From positions 1 through 40,248 of IMG/VR virus record IMGVR_UViG_3300048997_000067: a stretch of DNA of 40,248 bases. One strand, 5' to 3'. This DNA comes from a virus. The number at the start of each line of letters is the position of its first letter. Positions within the stretch are counted from its first letter, which is position 1. Under the pieces are notes generated by a model that was not told where the DNA came from, ran no database searches, and was given only the letters and a program-made list of their open reading frames with translations. Shown here piece by piece: positions 1-7,230 of the stretch. The position numbers and the translations under genes are program-made.

Positions 1-127
1 GGCCCAACTCGATCTTATCAACAGCGGCGGCGTTGTGGGCTCTGTTCTGCGCCAAGCAGGCCGGGGCGGCGCTCCGCATGTCATCCCGATCATGGGGCAG
101 ATGGCGGCGGCGCATGCCAGCGGCGGC
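1..127. repeat. Terminal direct repeat (circularisation overlap), left copy
   Basis: The first 127 bases are identical to bases 40122-40248. One open reading frame continues through the joined ends, so the repeat marks a closed circle and is not a gene duplication. A length of exactly 127 equals a common largest k-mer of short-read assemblers, so it is most likely an assembly overlap and not a biological terminal repeat. Confidence 0.95.
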
Positions 128-328
128 GCGTCCTTGCCTCTGTGGGCCGGGATGGTCGGCGCCCGGCTCGCCGACAATGCCTTGACCAAGGCGAGGGCTC
201 AGACCTTGGCGGATATGCTCGCCAAGCGTTCGCCGCTCTATCAGAACCGCGAGAACGCGCTTCCCACGACGAACACGCAGCCGAACCAGGCGCAGCTATT
301 GCGTAGCCTGCTCCTGTCTCTCAGGTGA
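1..328 (+). CDS. C-terminal part of ejection-type virion protein (continues from 39031)
   Basis: This is the 3' end of the gene that begins at 39031. Joining 39031-40121 to 1-328 gives one uninterrupted frame of 472 residues. The portion here is Ala/Gly-rich and hydrophobic (residues reading GQMAAAHASGG and LPLWAGMVGARLADNALTKA) and ends in a Gln/Asn-rich tail. The stop is 3 bases before the next start codon at 332, so translation of the two is probably coupled. See the entry at 39031 for function. Confidence 0.85.
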   Translation, partial: AQLDLINSGGVVGSVLRQAGRGGAPHVIPIMGQMAAAHASGGASLPLWAGMVGARLADNALTKARAQTLADMLAKRSPLYQNRENALPTTNTQPNQAQLLRSLLLSLR

Positions 329-331
329 TCC

Positions 332-1069
332 ATGGGCATCATCGACTCCATCATCGGTGCGGAAAGCGGGGGCGATCCAAACGCCAGGAATCCAAATTCG
401 TCTGCGAGCGGACTAGGGCAGTTCGTCGATTCGACGTGGCTCGATATGCTCGCCCGCAACCGGCCTGACCTTATCACGGGCCGCAGCCGGGAGGAACAGC
501 TAGCGTTGCGAGGCGACCCCGACCTGTCCAGGGCGATGACGGACGCCTATGCCAAGGAAAATGCCCAGAAACTTACCGGGGCGGGCTACGAGGCCACACC
601 TGGGAATACCTATCTGGCGCATTTCGCGGGGCCACAGGGCGCGCTCAAGGTGCTCTCGGCCAATCCGGGGGCACGCGCGGCCGATATCTTGGGTCCGGCT
701 GTAGCGAGGGCTAATCCTTTCCTTGCGAGCATGACGGCGGCGGACCTTCGGGCATGGGCCGACCGCAAGATGGGCGGCTCGCCGCAGAACGCGGTTGCGA
801 TGATGCAGCCCGGCAGCACGCCGCCGTCCGCGCCTTCGGAGGCCGCGCCGAGCGGGCCCATGTTTGCCGCGGCGCAGCCCGGCATTCTTGGTGGCGGCAA
901 TGCCTCGCCCGGTTCCACCGGCGGCCTGCTTGGTGACCTCGGCGGTCAGGACACTCCGCAGATGTCGCCCATGCCCATGCCCATGCCGCCGCGGCGCCGG
1001 CAAGTCGACCTCTCGCGGCTGCGCGCCATGCTTTCCGCGCCGCCGCAGATGACGGGCTGGGCTGTCTGA
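332..1069 (+). CDS. Virion-associated lytic transglycosylase (SLT-like)
   Basis: A 245-residue protein with an N-terminal soluble lytic transglycosylase fold: the start MGIIDSIIGAESGGDPNA carries the likely catalytic Glu (residue 10), followed by NSSASGLGQF and, near residue 92, NTYLAHFAGPQGA, the later conserved block. In podoviruses such proteins travel in the virion and cut peptidoglycan as DNA is ejected. The C-terminal hundred residues are low complexity (Ala/Gly/Pro, with a PMPMPMP run and a basic end). There is no signal peptide, consistent with delivery from the particle. It sits directly after the ejection-protein genes, and its stop overlaps the next start as TGATG. The family call is firm; the ejection role is inferred from position. 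Confidence 0.88.
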   Translation: MGIIDSIIGAESGGDPNARNPNSSASGLGQFVDSTWLDMLARNRPDLITGRSREEQLALRGDPDLSRAMTDAYAKENAQKLTGAGYEATPGNTYLAHFAGPQGALKVLSANPGARAADILGPAVARANPFLASMTAADLRAWADRKMGGSPQNAVAMMQPGSTPPSAPSEAAPSGPMFAAAQPGILGGGNASPGSTGGLLGDLGGQDTPQMSPMPMPMPPRRRQVDLSRLRAMLSAPPQMTGWAV

Positions 1070-2136
1070 TGCGGACCCTCGCGTCTGGTGAGACGGACCC
1101 GACCGTTATCGCGCAGGCGTTCCGCACCATCCCGCCGCCCGGCTCGGTTGCCGGCAACATGGTGGTGCTCAACGGCAGCGCCTTGGTGCCGCCTGCATTG
1201 CTGCCGGTCGACGCGGCGGCGACGATGATCAACGGCTTAATTGCCGCGGACGTTGCCGGTAATGCGCTCACGCTCACGATCGCGACGCTGGCCGGGGCCG
1301 CCCCCAGCACGGACGATCCGGTCATCATCATTTTCCGGTCGCTCACGCCGGGATCAGCTAAGGTTTTTGCGCGGCAAATCACGTCCGCGCTGTCGATCAC
1401 GATTCCCAGCGGGGCGACGCTCGGGCATTCCAGCGCTCGCGACCAGCAGTTCATTCTTTATGGGATCGACAATGCAGGTGTGGTGGAGCTCGCGGTAGCG
1501 ACGCCATTGTTCGACCAGTCAGTCCGCCTCAAGACCACCACGACAATCGGGGCGGGCTCTACCAGCGCAACCGGGTTCTACTCGACTACGGGCCGCTCGA
1601 ACTTGCCGTGGTCGCCTATCGCACGTTGTGTGTCTAACCAGACGACAGCCGGAACGTGGACGGCCGTGCCGACGCAGATCGACTCGGCCCCCTTTTCTCT
1701 GCCGCCGACCAATTGCCGGGTTTATCTCGCTAGCGACCAGACCGGCGTGGCGGGCTCCACCTTCACGAAAGTCAATCTCGACACGGCCGACGTTGATCCG
1801 AGTAGCCTGTTCGACTCAACCAATAAACGCATTACTCCGAAGGTGCCAGGAACCTATGAGGTGCTCGCCGGAATTTTATTTACCGGGCCGACCAGCAACA
1901 TCAGCGGCGCTGTGATTGTCGCTATTGCCAAGAATGGAAGCAGGGTCGGTAATTCGGGCATCCCGTGCCCGGCAGGCACGGACGATGCGCGCCCGATCAC
2001 CGCCGGTTTGATGGCGTTTAACGGCACTACGGATTTTGTCGAAACGCAAGGCTTTGCGTTCCTTTCAGGTGGCACCGTCACCTTCTCCGGCAATATCGCC
2101 ACGACTTGGCTCTATGTCGTGAGGGTTGGGCCATGA
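1069..2136 (+). CDS. Tail fibre/receptor-binding protein with C1q/TNF-like C-terminus
   Basis: A 355-residue structural protein rich in Ser, Thr, Ala and Gly, with no Lys-rich or catalytic motif. The first 100 residues look like a virion attachment region. The middle (about 100-210) has the beta-rich pattern of phage fibre modules (DDPVIIIFRS, then a T-rich ATGF block and TAGTWTAVPTQI). The last 140 residues contain FTKVNLDTADVDPSSLFD and KVPGTYEVLAGILF, matching the jelly-roll strands of C1q-like heads. Sf6 carries a related fold on its tail needle, so host-surface contact is a reasonable inference. The start overlaps the transglycosylase stop (TGATG) and the stop overlaps the next start (ATGA). 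Confidence 0.75.
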   Translation: MRTLASGETDPTVIAQAFRTIPPPGSVAGNMVVLNGSALVPPALLPVDAAATMINGLIAADVAGNALTLTIATLAGAAPSTDDPVIIIFRSLTPGSAKVFARQITSALSITIPSGATLGHSSARDQQFILYGIDNAGVVELAVATPLFDQSVRLKTTTTIGAGSTSATGFYSTTGRSNLPWSPIARCVSNQTTAGTWTAVPTQIDSAPFSLPPTNCRVYLASDQTGVAGSTFTKVNLDTADVDPSSLFDSTNKRITPKVPGTYEVLAGILFTGPTSNISGAVIVAIAKNGSRVGNSGIPCPAGTDDARPITAGLMAFNGTTDFVETQGFAFLSGGTVTFSGNIATTWLYVVRVGP

Positions 2137-2447
2137 GCCTCAACCCGAATTTCATCGAAGCCGTCCGCCGCCTTCGTCCAGGCGTGGACTTCACCCGCGA
2201 CGTGATCGTGCAAGACAACGGGCAAGGCCCGTTTCTGGCTGCGTGGAATCTTTCGGGCTTGCCCCCGACCGATGCGGAAATCACAACCGCGATGGCGGGG
2301 TCGAGGCCCGATGCCGACGTGACAGGCTCGATCAATTCCGCCGTTCTCAAGGTGCTGTTCAGCCACGAGAACCGCATCCGCGCGCTGGAGGCCAAGGCGG
2401 CGATAACCCTGGTTCAATTTATCGGCGCGATCAAAACGCTTCTCTAG
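2133..2447 (+). CDS. XkdW-like tail accessory protein
   Basis: 104 residues. An upstream TTG in frame (2106) would lengthen it, but the ATG at 2133 overlaps the previous stop as ATGA and has a GAGGG stretch before it, so it is preferred. The segment LRPGVDFTRDVIVQDNGQGP followed by WNLSGLPPTDAEI resembles XkdW-type proteins found beside tail-fibre genes, where a protein of this sort is thought to assist fibre assembly. The C-terminus is helical. It lies between two fibre genes, which supports a tail role. The family match is from memory of the pattern and moderate. Confidence 0.65.
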   Translation: MSLNPNFIEAVRRLRPGVDFTRDVIVQDNGQGPFLAAWNLSGLPPTDAEITTAMAGSRPDADVTGSINSAVLKVLFSHENRIRALEAKAAITLVQFIGAIKTLL

Positions 2448-2458
2448 GAGAAACTTGA

Positions 2459-3484
2459 ATGGCGCTCCCTTTCTTTAACTGGTCGAAGACGGCCGCGACC
2501 AATGCGACCGCCGACACCACGGTCAACTGGGCCGAGGGCCAAAGTCCGTCCAGCGTGAACGACTCAGCGCGCGCCATGATGGCCAGCACTGCTGCATGGC
2601 GCGACGACACCTCGGGCACGATCACGACCGGAGGCACGTCGACCGCCTATACGGTAACGTCAAATCAGGTCTTCGATACACTCGCCCACATGGGGAACGC
2701 CAAGATTGCTTTCGTGCCACACGCCACCAACGGCGCGACGGTGACGCTCAATGTGGACGGGCTAGGCGCGAAGCCTCTGCGCGCTGTTCCGGGCGTGGAG
2801 TTACCAGCCGGCGCACTCATTGCCGGGACGCCCTATGTCGTCACCTACAACAATTCCGATGCGGCGTTCTACCTGCACCAGGGCACGGCAATAGCCTATT
2901 CCATCCCGCTCGGAGGGTTAATTCCGTATCTCGGGTCCACGGCGCCGCACTCCAATTTTGCGCTGCCTTTCGGTCAGGCAATCTCGCGCACGACCTATGC
3001 GTCGCTGTTCGCGTTGATTTCCACGACGTTCGGAACGGGCGACAACTCGACCACGTTCAATCTGCCGGACTTGCGCAACCTCACCATTTTCGGTCTCGGC
3101 AACATGGGTGGGTCGGATCGCGGCTTGATAACGAATGCGGTGAGCGGAATCACCGGCACCACTATCGGCGCGACCGGCGGGGCGCAGAGTGTCACACTCG
3201 CGCGAGCCAACCTGCCGAATGCGCAACTGACGGTGACTGGCACCGTTACGCCGAAAGTAGCTGGCCTCGCAATGATTGGGCCCAACACCGGGGCGACCAC
3301 GGTGAACATCCATGATGGTGGCGGTACCGGTAACTTAGTTTATGGTGCCGGCCAATTTGCAGTTGTGGATATTGTCAATTTGGACGGCGGCGCGACTGCC
3401 TCGATCAACGGCGGCGTGACTCAAACTGTGGTCAATGAAATGCCGCCCGCGATGGTCCTGCCGTACATCCTGCGGATCATCTAG
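2459..3484 (+). CDS. Tail fibre protein with phage tail collar domain
   Basis: 341 residues. The N-terminus (PFFNWSKTAATNATADTTVN, then NDSARAMMASTAAWRDD) is the attachment module seen in many phage fibres. Residues about 145-200 form a phage tail-collar domain: IPLGGLIPYLGSTAP, then ALPFGQAISRTTYASLFALI, FGTGDNSTTFNLPDLR. The distal part is Gly/Thr/Asn-rich with alternating beta strands, ending NEMPPAMVLPYILRII, the usual end of collar fibres. It probably binds the host surface. The ATG at 2459 is 7 bases after an AGGAGA at 2446-2451. This is the last rightward gene before the lysis module. Confidence 0.88.
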   Translation: MALPFFNWSKTAATNATADTTVNWAEGQSPSSVNDSARAMMASTAAWRDDTSGTITTGGTSTAYTVTSNQVFDTLAHMGNAKIAFVPHATNGATVTLNVDGLGAKPLRAVPGVELPAGALIAGTPYVVTYNNSDAAFYLHQGTAIAYSIPLGGLIPYLGSTAPHSNFALPFGQAISRTTYASLFALISTTFGTGDNSTTFNLPDLRNLTIFGLGNMGGSDRGLITNAVSGITGTTIGATGGAQSVTLARANLPNAQLTVTGTVTPKVAGLAMIGPNTGATTVNIHDGGGTGNLVYGAGQFAVVDIVNLDGGATASINGGVTQTVVNEMPPAMVLPYILRII

Positions 3485-3505
3485 AAAACCGAGTGCCGCC
3501 CATCG

Positions 3506-3616
3506 CTACAGGCCGAACACGAGACCGTATAAAATCGCCGCAAGAAGGGCGGGCACTAGCGCAATCAGCGCATAAGTAACGATCACGGCGCGATTGCTGA
3601 TCCGATCGGTGGCCAC
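3506..3616 (-). CDS. Tiny single-span membrane protein, antisense to the late operon
   Basis: A 36-residue frame from a GTG at 3616 to TAG. An exact AGGAGG (complement of 3625-3630) lies 8 bases before this GTG; a second GTG at 3622 touches the Shine-Dalgarno and is less likely. The protein begins MATDRISNR, then about 24 uninterrupted hydrophobic residues (AVIVTYALIALVPALLAAIL), ending YGLVFGL: one membrane helix with a short charged N-terminus. It lies on the opposite strand to the fibre and endolysin genes, beside the lysis module. It could be an antiholin-like or superinfection-exclusion peptide; no family is recognised. Confidence 0.55.
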   Translation of the reverse strand: MATDRISNRAVIVTYALIALVPALLAAILYGLVFGL

Positions 3617-3635
3617 TTGCACTCCCTCCTAATCG

Positions 3636-3794
3636 CTAACTCTCGTCGGAGCATCTCTCGGAACTGGGCCAATATCTGCCCGGCCTCCGGTCGTCGTCAA
3701 TAGTGGGGTCATACTCGACGGGCGAGGGGTCGGCAGGCTTTTTGCGACCCCTCAACCTGTCCATGAGATTTGTCAGGAAACGCCTGAGTCCCAT
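3636..3794 (-). CDS. Possible small hydrophilic protein upstream of the antisense membrane peptide
   Basis: A 52-residue minus-strand frame ending 19 bases before the start of the 3506-3616 gene, so the two would be co-transcribed. The N-terminus is basic (MGLRRFLTNLMDRLRGRKKP) and the rest acidic and Pro-rich (PVEYDPTIDDDRRPG). The ribosome site before ATG 3794 is weak (GAAGGCGAG); an internal ATG at 3764 is possible. It contains the perfect hairpin at 3724-3753. Support comes from its tandem arrangement with a well-initiated neighbour; it may be non-coding. Confidence 0.35.
   Translation of the reverse strand: MGLRRFLTNLMDRLRGRKKPADPSPVEYDPTIDDDRRPGRYWPSSERCSDES
3724..3753. repeat. Perfect 9-bp hairpin between fibre and endolysin genes
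   Basis: GAGGGGTCG at 3724-3732 pairs exactly with CGACCCCTC at 3745-3753 across a 12-base loop containing TTTTT. No T tract follows on the plus strand, so it is not a classical terminator; the T-run is inside the loop. It lies in the only sizeable gap of the late rightward operon and inside the possible minus-strand frame 3636-3794. Confidence 0.5.
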
Positions 3795-3880
3795 TCTGCT
3801 CGCCTTCGTAGGGCAAGCACTTTACCCACAACTTCCAGCCGATTCAACCACCACGCGAATACCAGAGGACAGGATGGCCA

Positions 3881-4678
3881 ATGGCCGCTTCTGACTATGA
3901 CGCCTGCCTATCCCGCGTGCTCGCCCATGAAGGCGGCTACACGAACGATCCGCGCGACCCAGGCGGCCCGACGAATTGGGGCATCACGCTTGCGGATGCT
4001 CACCTGCATTGGAAGCCAACGGCCACGGCCGCCGACGTGAAGGCCATGCCGGTCTCTGTCGCCAAGGACATCTATCGCGCGAAATACTGGAACGCGCTGC
4101 GCTGCGACGACCTCCCGGCCGGCGTGGATGACACAGTGTTCGACTACGGCGTGAATTCCGGCATCGGCCGCGCTGGCAAGGTGCTGCGCCGTGTGCTCGG
4201 CCTGCCCGATGATGACTGGCACGTCACGAGCGTGGTGATGATCCCGCTCAGCCGGCGCGATCCGGCCGCCGTCATCAAGGCGATCAACGATGAGCGCCTG
4301 AAATTCCTGCAACACCTCTCGACCTGGGATCACTTCGGGACCGGCTGGGCCAAGCGGGTTGCCGAGGTCCGCGCCTATTCGCTCGCGCTCAGTGCCGGCG
4401 TGCCGCCGCATGGGGCGCCGCCCGTTGTGGTCGCGGCCAACGTCGGCAAGGGCCAAGTCCCGAAGCCCAATACCGCCCCCGTCGTCAAAGGCGGGACCGC
4501 CGCAGTCGTTGCATCTGGCGGCCTCTTTCATTGGTTCGGCGCCCATCCCGCCCTCACGGTTGCCCTGCTGGCGGCCGGCGTGGCGCTTGTCCTGTTCATC
4601 GTCTCCCGCATCCACGCATCCCATCAAGCCCAACAGGAAGCCCCGACGCCCGGCATCGTGCCGGTCCCGGCGGCATAG
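3881..4678 (+). CDS. Endolysin, glycoside hydrolase 108 type, with C-terminal membrane anchor
   Basis: 265 residues. The N-terminal domain has the GH108 signature: VLAHEGGYTNDP (catalytic Glu17), then RDPGGPTNWGIT, YRAKYWNALRCDDLPAGVD and FDYGVNSGIGRAGKVLRRVLG. The second half of the catalytic module (WDHFGTGWAKRVAEVRAYSL) is the peptidoglycan-binding part usually fused to GH108. Then comes a Pro/Ala linker and a hydrophobic helix at about 224-243 (ALTVALLAAGVALVLFIVSRI), leaving about 20 polar residues at the end. It cleaves the glycan strands of peptidoglycan. ATG 3881 follows AGGACAGGA by 6 bases. No N-terminal export signal is present. It is first in the lysis operon. Confidence 0.9.
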   Translation: MAASDYDACLSRVLAHEGGYTNDPRDPGGPTNWGITLADAHLHWKPTATAADVKAMPVSVAKDIYRAKYWNALRCDDLPAGVDDTVFDYGVNSGIGRAGKVLRRVLGLPDDDWHVTSVVMIPLSRRDPAAVIKAINDERLKFLQHLSTWDHFGTGWAKRVAEVRAYSLALSAGVPPHGAPPVVVAANVGKGQVPKPNTAPVVKGGTAAVVASGGLFHWFGAHPALTVALLAAGVALVLFIVSRIHASHQAQQEAPTPGIVPVPAA

Positions 4679-4687
4679 GAGAACAAC

Positions 4688-4840
4688 ATGCTCTGGATAA
4701 TCGTGGCTTTCGTGGCCGGCTACGTGGCTGCAGCCTTCACCTGGCAGTGGGTTCATACACTGCTGATCGGGGTAGAGGAAAAGGCGAAGCAACTGCGCGA
4801 CAGCGCCCGCGCGCTGGAACAGAAATTGAGGGGAGCCTGA
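4688..4840 (+). CDS. Small membrane protein of the lysis operon (spanin- or holin-like)
   Basis: 50 residues, starting 9 bases after the endolysin stop with AGGAGA just before. The N-terminus is one membrane helix (MLWIIVAFVAGYVAAAFTW) and the rest a charged helix (GVEEKAKQLRDSARALEQKL). This is the layout of an N-in membrane anchor with a coiled-coil tail, as in i-spanins or small auxiliary holins. There is no lipobox partner nearby, so the exact role is unresolved. The stop is one base before the holin start at 4842. Confidence 0.75.
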   Translation: MLWIIVAFVAGYVAAAFTWQWVHTLLIGVEEKAKQLRDSARALEQKLRGA

Positions 4841-4841
4841 C

Positions 4842-5483
4842 ATGGACTGGCGCGATCTCGCGGGCACCCTCATCAAAGCGGGGGCGCCAATCATCGGCGG
4901 CGCGCTCGGTGGACCTCTGGGCGGGATGATCGGCGGCGCGCTCGGCGATGTCGTGGCGAATGCGTTGGGCGTCAGTCCGACGCCGGAAGTCGTCAACAAC
5001 GCAATCAGCACCATGCCGGCCGATCAACTCGCCCCCAAGGTTGCGGCGGCGGAAGCGGAAGCGCAGGCGAAATGGCCGGCGCTGGCTGAAATCGCCAAGG
5101 CGTACTATGCCGCTGACACCGAAATGGTGAAGGCCGGAACCGCCGACAATGCCAATGCGCGCGAGGAAATGCGCGAGCTCCAGCAGACCGGCTCCGCGCT
5201 CGGCTACTCCGCTGCGATCATGTCGATCCTGGTGACGTTCGGCTTCATCGCGATCCTGGCGCTCTATATCTACCAGCCGCCCACTGCCTCATCCGAAGTG
5301 ATCTCCCTGCTTGTCGGCACGCTGGCCGGGGCTTTCACTCAGGTTGTGAGCTTCTGGCTCGGGTCCAGTTCGAGCTCGCGGGCCAAGGACGCGACCATTG
5401 GCTTGGCAGTTGCCGGGCCGCCACCCCCGAAGCCCATCCTCGGAGACATCATCACAAAGCTCGCGAAGCCAGCGAAGCGATGA
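4842..5483 (+). CDS. Holin, 3TM GTA-type superfamily
   Basis: 213 residues. The Gly/Ala-rich hydrophobic N-terminus (IIGGALGGPLGGMIGGALGD) is followed by a long charged helical region, then NANAREEMRELQQTGSA and two strong membrane segments (GYSAAIMSILVTFGFIAILA and ISLLVGTLAGAFTQVVSFWL). A Ser-rich turn and a short basic tail follow. This arrangement matches the three-segment holin family named from gene-transfer-agent release and common in alphaproteobacterial phages. It would permeabilise the inner membrane and time lysis for the endolysin two genes upstream. Confidence 0.82.
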   Translation: MDWRDLAGTLIKAGAPIIGGALGGPLGGMIGGALGDVVANALGVSPTPEVVNNAISTMPADQLAPKVAAAEAEAQAKWPALAEIAKAYYAADTEMVKAGTADNANAREEMRELQQTGSALGYSAAIMSILVTFGFIAILALYIYQPPTASSEVISLLVGTLAGAFTQVVSFWLGSSSSSRAKDATIGLAVAGPPPPKPILGDIITKLAKPAKR

Positions 5484-5513
5484 CGAGCCGCCGAAGCCGC
5501 GGCTGAAATCCAA

Positions 5514-5870
5514 ATGGCCCTAGGGAATGGCGGAGACGGGGGCGTCCCGATCAGCCTCTTGCTCGACATCAAGGAAGCGCTGGGGATCGTCCAGGCGCAG
5601 AACGCCAGTATCACCAGCGAGCAAAACGAAGCGCGGGCGTCGCGTAACTTGATGCACACCAAGCAGGACGAACTCAGCGCCGAAATCAGGGGCGTCAGCA
5701 GCATCGTTAAGCGGATCGAACCGCAGGTCACCGATCACGAGAAGCTGCGCCAGCAGCTCACCGGCGGCGCGACGGTCATTGTCGCGCTCGGGTCGGTCGT
5801 CATGCTCGCGGTCGGGTTCGTGCTCAAGGATTTCTGGGCGTGGATCGGGACTCATCTGCACTGGAAATAG
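5514..5870 (+). CDS. DUF1515-like lysis-region membrane protein
   Basis: 118 residues from ATG 5514. The N-terminal two thirds form a charged coiled coil (LLLDIKEALGIVQAQNASI, then LMHTKQDELSAEIRGVSSIV and QVTDHEKLRQQL); one membrane helix near the end (GGATVIVALGSVVMLAVGFV) is followed by a short aromatic tail. The pattern recalls the DUF1515 proteins of rhizobial phages, which sit beside endolysin and holin genes. It may act as a holin partner or spanin-like protein. The family call rests on pattern and context only. Confidence 0.65.
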   Translation: MALGNGGDGGVPISLLLDIKEALGIVQAQNASITSEQNEARASRNLMHTKQDELSAEIRGVSSIVKRIEPQVTDHEKLRQQLTGGATVIVALGSVVMLAVGFVLKDFWAWIGTHLHWK

Positions 5871-5904
5871 CGTCGCGTCACCACTAAAGCACGGGGGACT
5901 ACCA

Positions 5905-6447
5905 ATGCGACATCTCATCGCCGCGGCATTGCTATGCCTGCTTGCCATCAACCCGGCCCAGGCCGCGCGCCATCCCAACGGGCAACAGTTCTGCAGGGTT
6001 TACACTACGGATGCCGGGGCAACAGCCTTCCGCTGCTTTACACGATCGGAGGCGCGCAATTCAGCGCGGTCCTTTCGCGGTCGTCATCGCGTGGCTCACG
6101 CTCGCCAGCATCACCGCAGGGCCGTTGCTCGCATCCGCGATCGGGGGCAGATCGTCGCCCACCCGACCGGATGCCCGCGCGTGGCGTTCTGCGGCTGCGG
6201 GGTGGCCTCCCACATCTTCGGAAGTCCAATACGGGCGCTATGGCTGGCTGCCGCCTGGCTGCGCTATCCGTCGGCTGCCCCGGCGCCGGGCATGGTGGCG
6301 GTGAGACAGCATCACGTCTTCGCCATCGTGGCTCTACGTTCGCCCGGCGTCGTCTTGGCCTTCGATCCTAACTCGGGCGGCCATCGCACTAGGATTCATC
6401 TGCGCTCGCTGGCGGGGTACAAAGTGGTGAACCCAAGGGCCGGCTAG
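5905..6447 (+). CDS. Secreted Cys/His protein of unknown function (possible cysteine hydrolase)
   Basis: 180 residues from ATG 5905; longer in-frame starts lie inside the upstream gene and would destroy the signal peptide. MRHLIAAALLCLLAINPAQA is a typical Sec signal with an AQA cleavage site. The mature part has a basic middle, then PTGCPRVAFCGCGVASHIFG, an aromatic block, and PAPGMVAVRQHHVFAIVA, then a Gly/Arg-rich end. A Cys motif followed by a His-Val strand recalls NlpC/P60 or CHAP folds, but no catalytic set can be confirmed. It is the last lysis-operon gene; its TAG overlaps the converging minus-strand stop in one CTAG. Confidence 0.7.
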   Translation: MRHLIAAALLCLLAINPAQAARHPNGQQFCRVYTTDAGATAFRCFTRSEARNSARSFRGRHRVAHARQHHRRAVARIRDRGQIVAHPTGCPRVAFCGCGVASHIFGSPIRALWLAAAWLRYPSAAPAPGMVAVRQHHVFAIVALRSPGVVLAFDPNSGGHRTRIHLRSLAGYKVVNPRAG

Positions 6448-6695
6448 AGCTTCGACATATCCTGCCGGTAGGTGGTGAACAGGGCGAGTGCGAGCTGGTC
6501 GGTCGCCTCGCCGATCGCGGACTTGTTCCCGCTCTTGGCCGCCTCCAGTAGAAGTTTCGTGGCGTGCTGCCAAGCGTTCCACGCGGCTACATCGTCAGGC
6601 AGCTTCAGCATGAAGCGCCGCGCGTCATCCAGCGTGCGCAGTTCCGCATGGTCGCGCGGCTTCAGCGGCTTGGCGAGGGGCGCGTCCCAATTCAT
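6444..6695 (-). CDS. Small protein of unknown function
   Basis: 83 residues, starting MNWDAPLAKPLKPRDHAELR. ATG 6695 overlaps the stop of the upstream gene (ATGA), which decides the start against a longer in-frame extension. It is helical and fairly hydrophobic in the second half (AWNAWQHATKLLLEAA), with no Cys or obvious motif. It is the last gene of the long leftward block, and its stop codon shares CTAG with the converging plus-strand gene. No family recognised. Confidence 0.75.
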   Translation of the reverse strand: MNWDAPLAKPLKPRDHAELRTLDDARRFMLKLPDDVAAWNAWQHATKLLLEAAKSGNKSAIGEATDQLALALFTTYRQDMSKL

Positions 6696-7159
6696 TCGCT
6701 GTCGACCACCTTGCCGTCGATCTTGAGAACCACGTAAACCGCCGAGCGGCCTTGCGCGTCGCCTATCCTGATCGCGTTGGCCATCATGTCGGGCTCCTCG
6801 CCGCCGTGTTCCATGGTCTTGAGGATTTTCAGGTCGCGACCGTCCATGCTGGGATCTTGGGGCCGTCCTTCCGGGGGCACTGTCCGCAGCCCGCGGGCCT
6901 CGGCCGGCACCGCGACGGGGTTTTCCCGGAATACCGGGATCGGCCGATACGCCGCCATCCACTCGGGCGGCTCCATGCTCTTGGCCAAGGTGCGCGCGCC
7001 ATTGCGCAGGTAAATGAGCTTGTCGGGATATTTCTCGCAGAATGCGGCGAAGGCGGCGCGGGCCGGAACGAGGTCGTCGATCTCGCCAAGCTTCTCCAGC
7101 CAGTTGCCTTTGGCGTCGTACACGTCGATCGAGTAGCGCAGGTCGCGGGGGCGGCTCAT
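6692..7159 (-). CDS. Protein of unknown function
   Basis: 155 residues. The N-terminal half reads like a small alpha/beta domain (LRYSIDVYDAKGNWLEKLG, then a helix ARAAFAAFCEKYPDKLIYLR); the middle is Pro/Glu-rich linker and the end has a second strand pair (SAVYVVLKIDGKVVDSE). No catalytic motif is seen. It overlaps the next gene by ATGA. A 71-base gap separates it from the upstream gene at 7231, where a new ribosome site is used. Confidence 0.75.
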   Translation of the reverse strand: MSRPRDLRYSIDVYDAKGNWLEKLGEIDDLVPARAAFAAFCEKYPDKLIYLRNGARTLAKSMEPPEWMAAYRPIPVFRENPVAVPAEARGLRTVPPEGRPQDPSMDGRDLKILKTMEHGGEEPDMMANAIRIGDAQGRSAVYVVLKIDGKVVDSE

Positions 7160-7230
7160 GCCGGTATTGTAGCGGGCGGCGGGGGAGGGGAACAGGCGGG
7201 AGCGGTGCGCAGGTTAGGCACCACTGAGCA

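Noticed and set aside
3703-3894. Rightward 63-codon frame before the endolysin
   Set aside because: GTG start without ribosome site, non-protein-like composition, and it runs into the well-supported endolysin start at 3881.
3908-5014. Long minus-strand frame (368 codons) opposite endolysin and holin
   Set aside because: Antisense shadow in high-GC coding DNA; the plus-strand genes have clear families and ribosome sites.
4842-5483. Gene-transfer agent instead of a phage
   Set aside because: Only the holin family name suggests it. The genome is a closed circle with int, attP, immunity genes and a P22-type head, none of which fits a GTA cluster.
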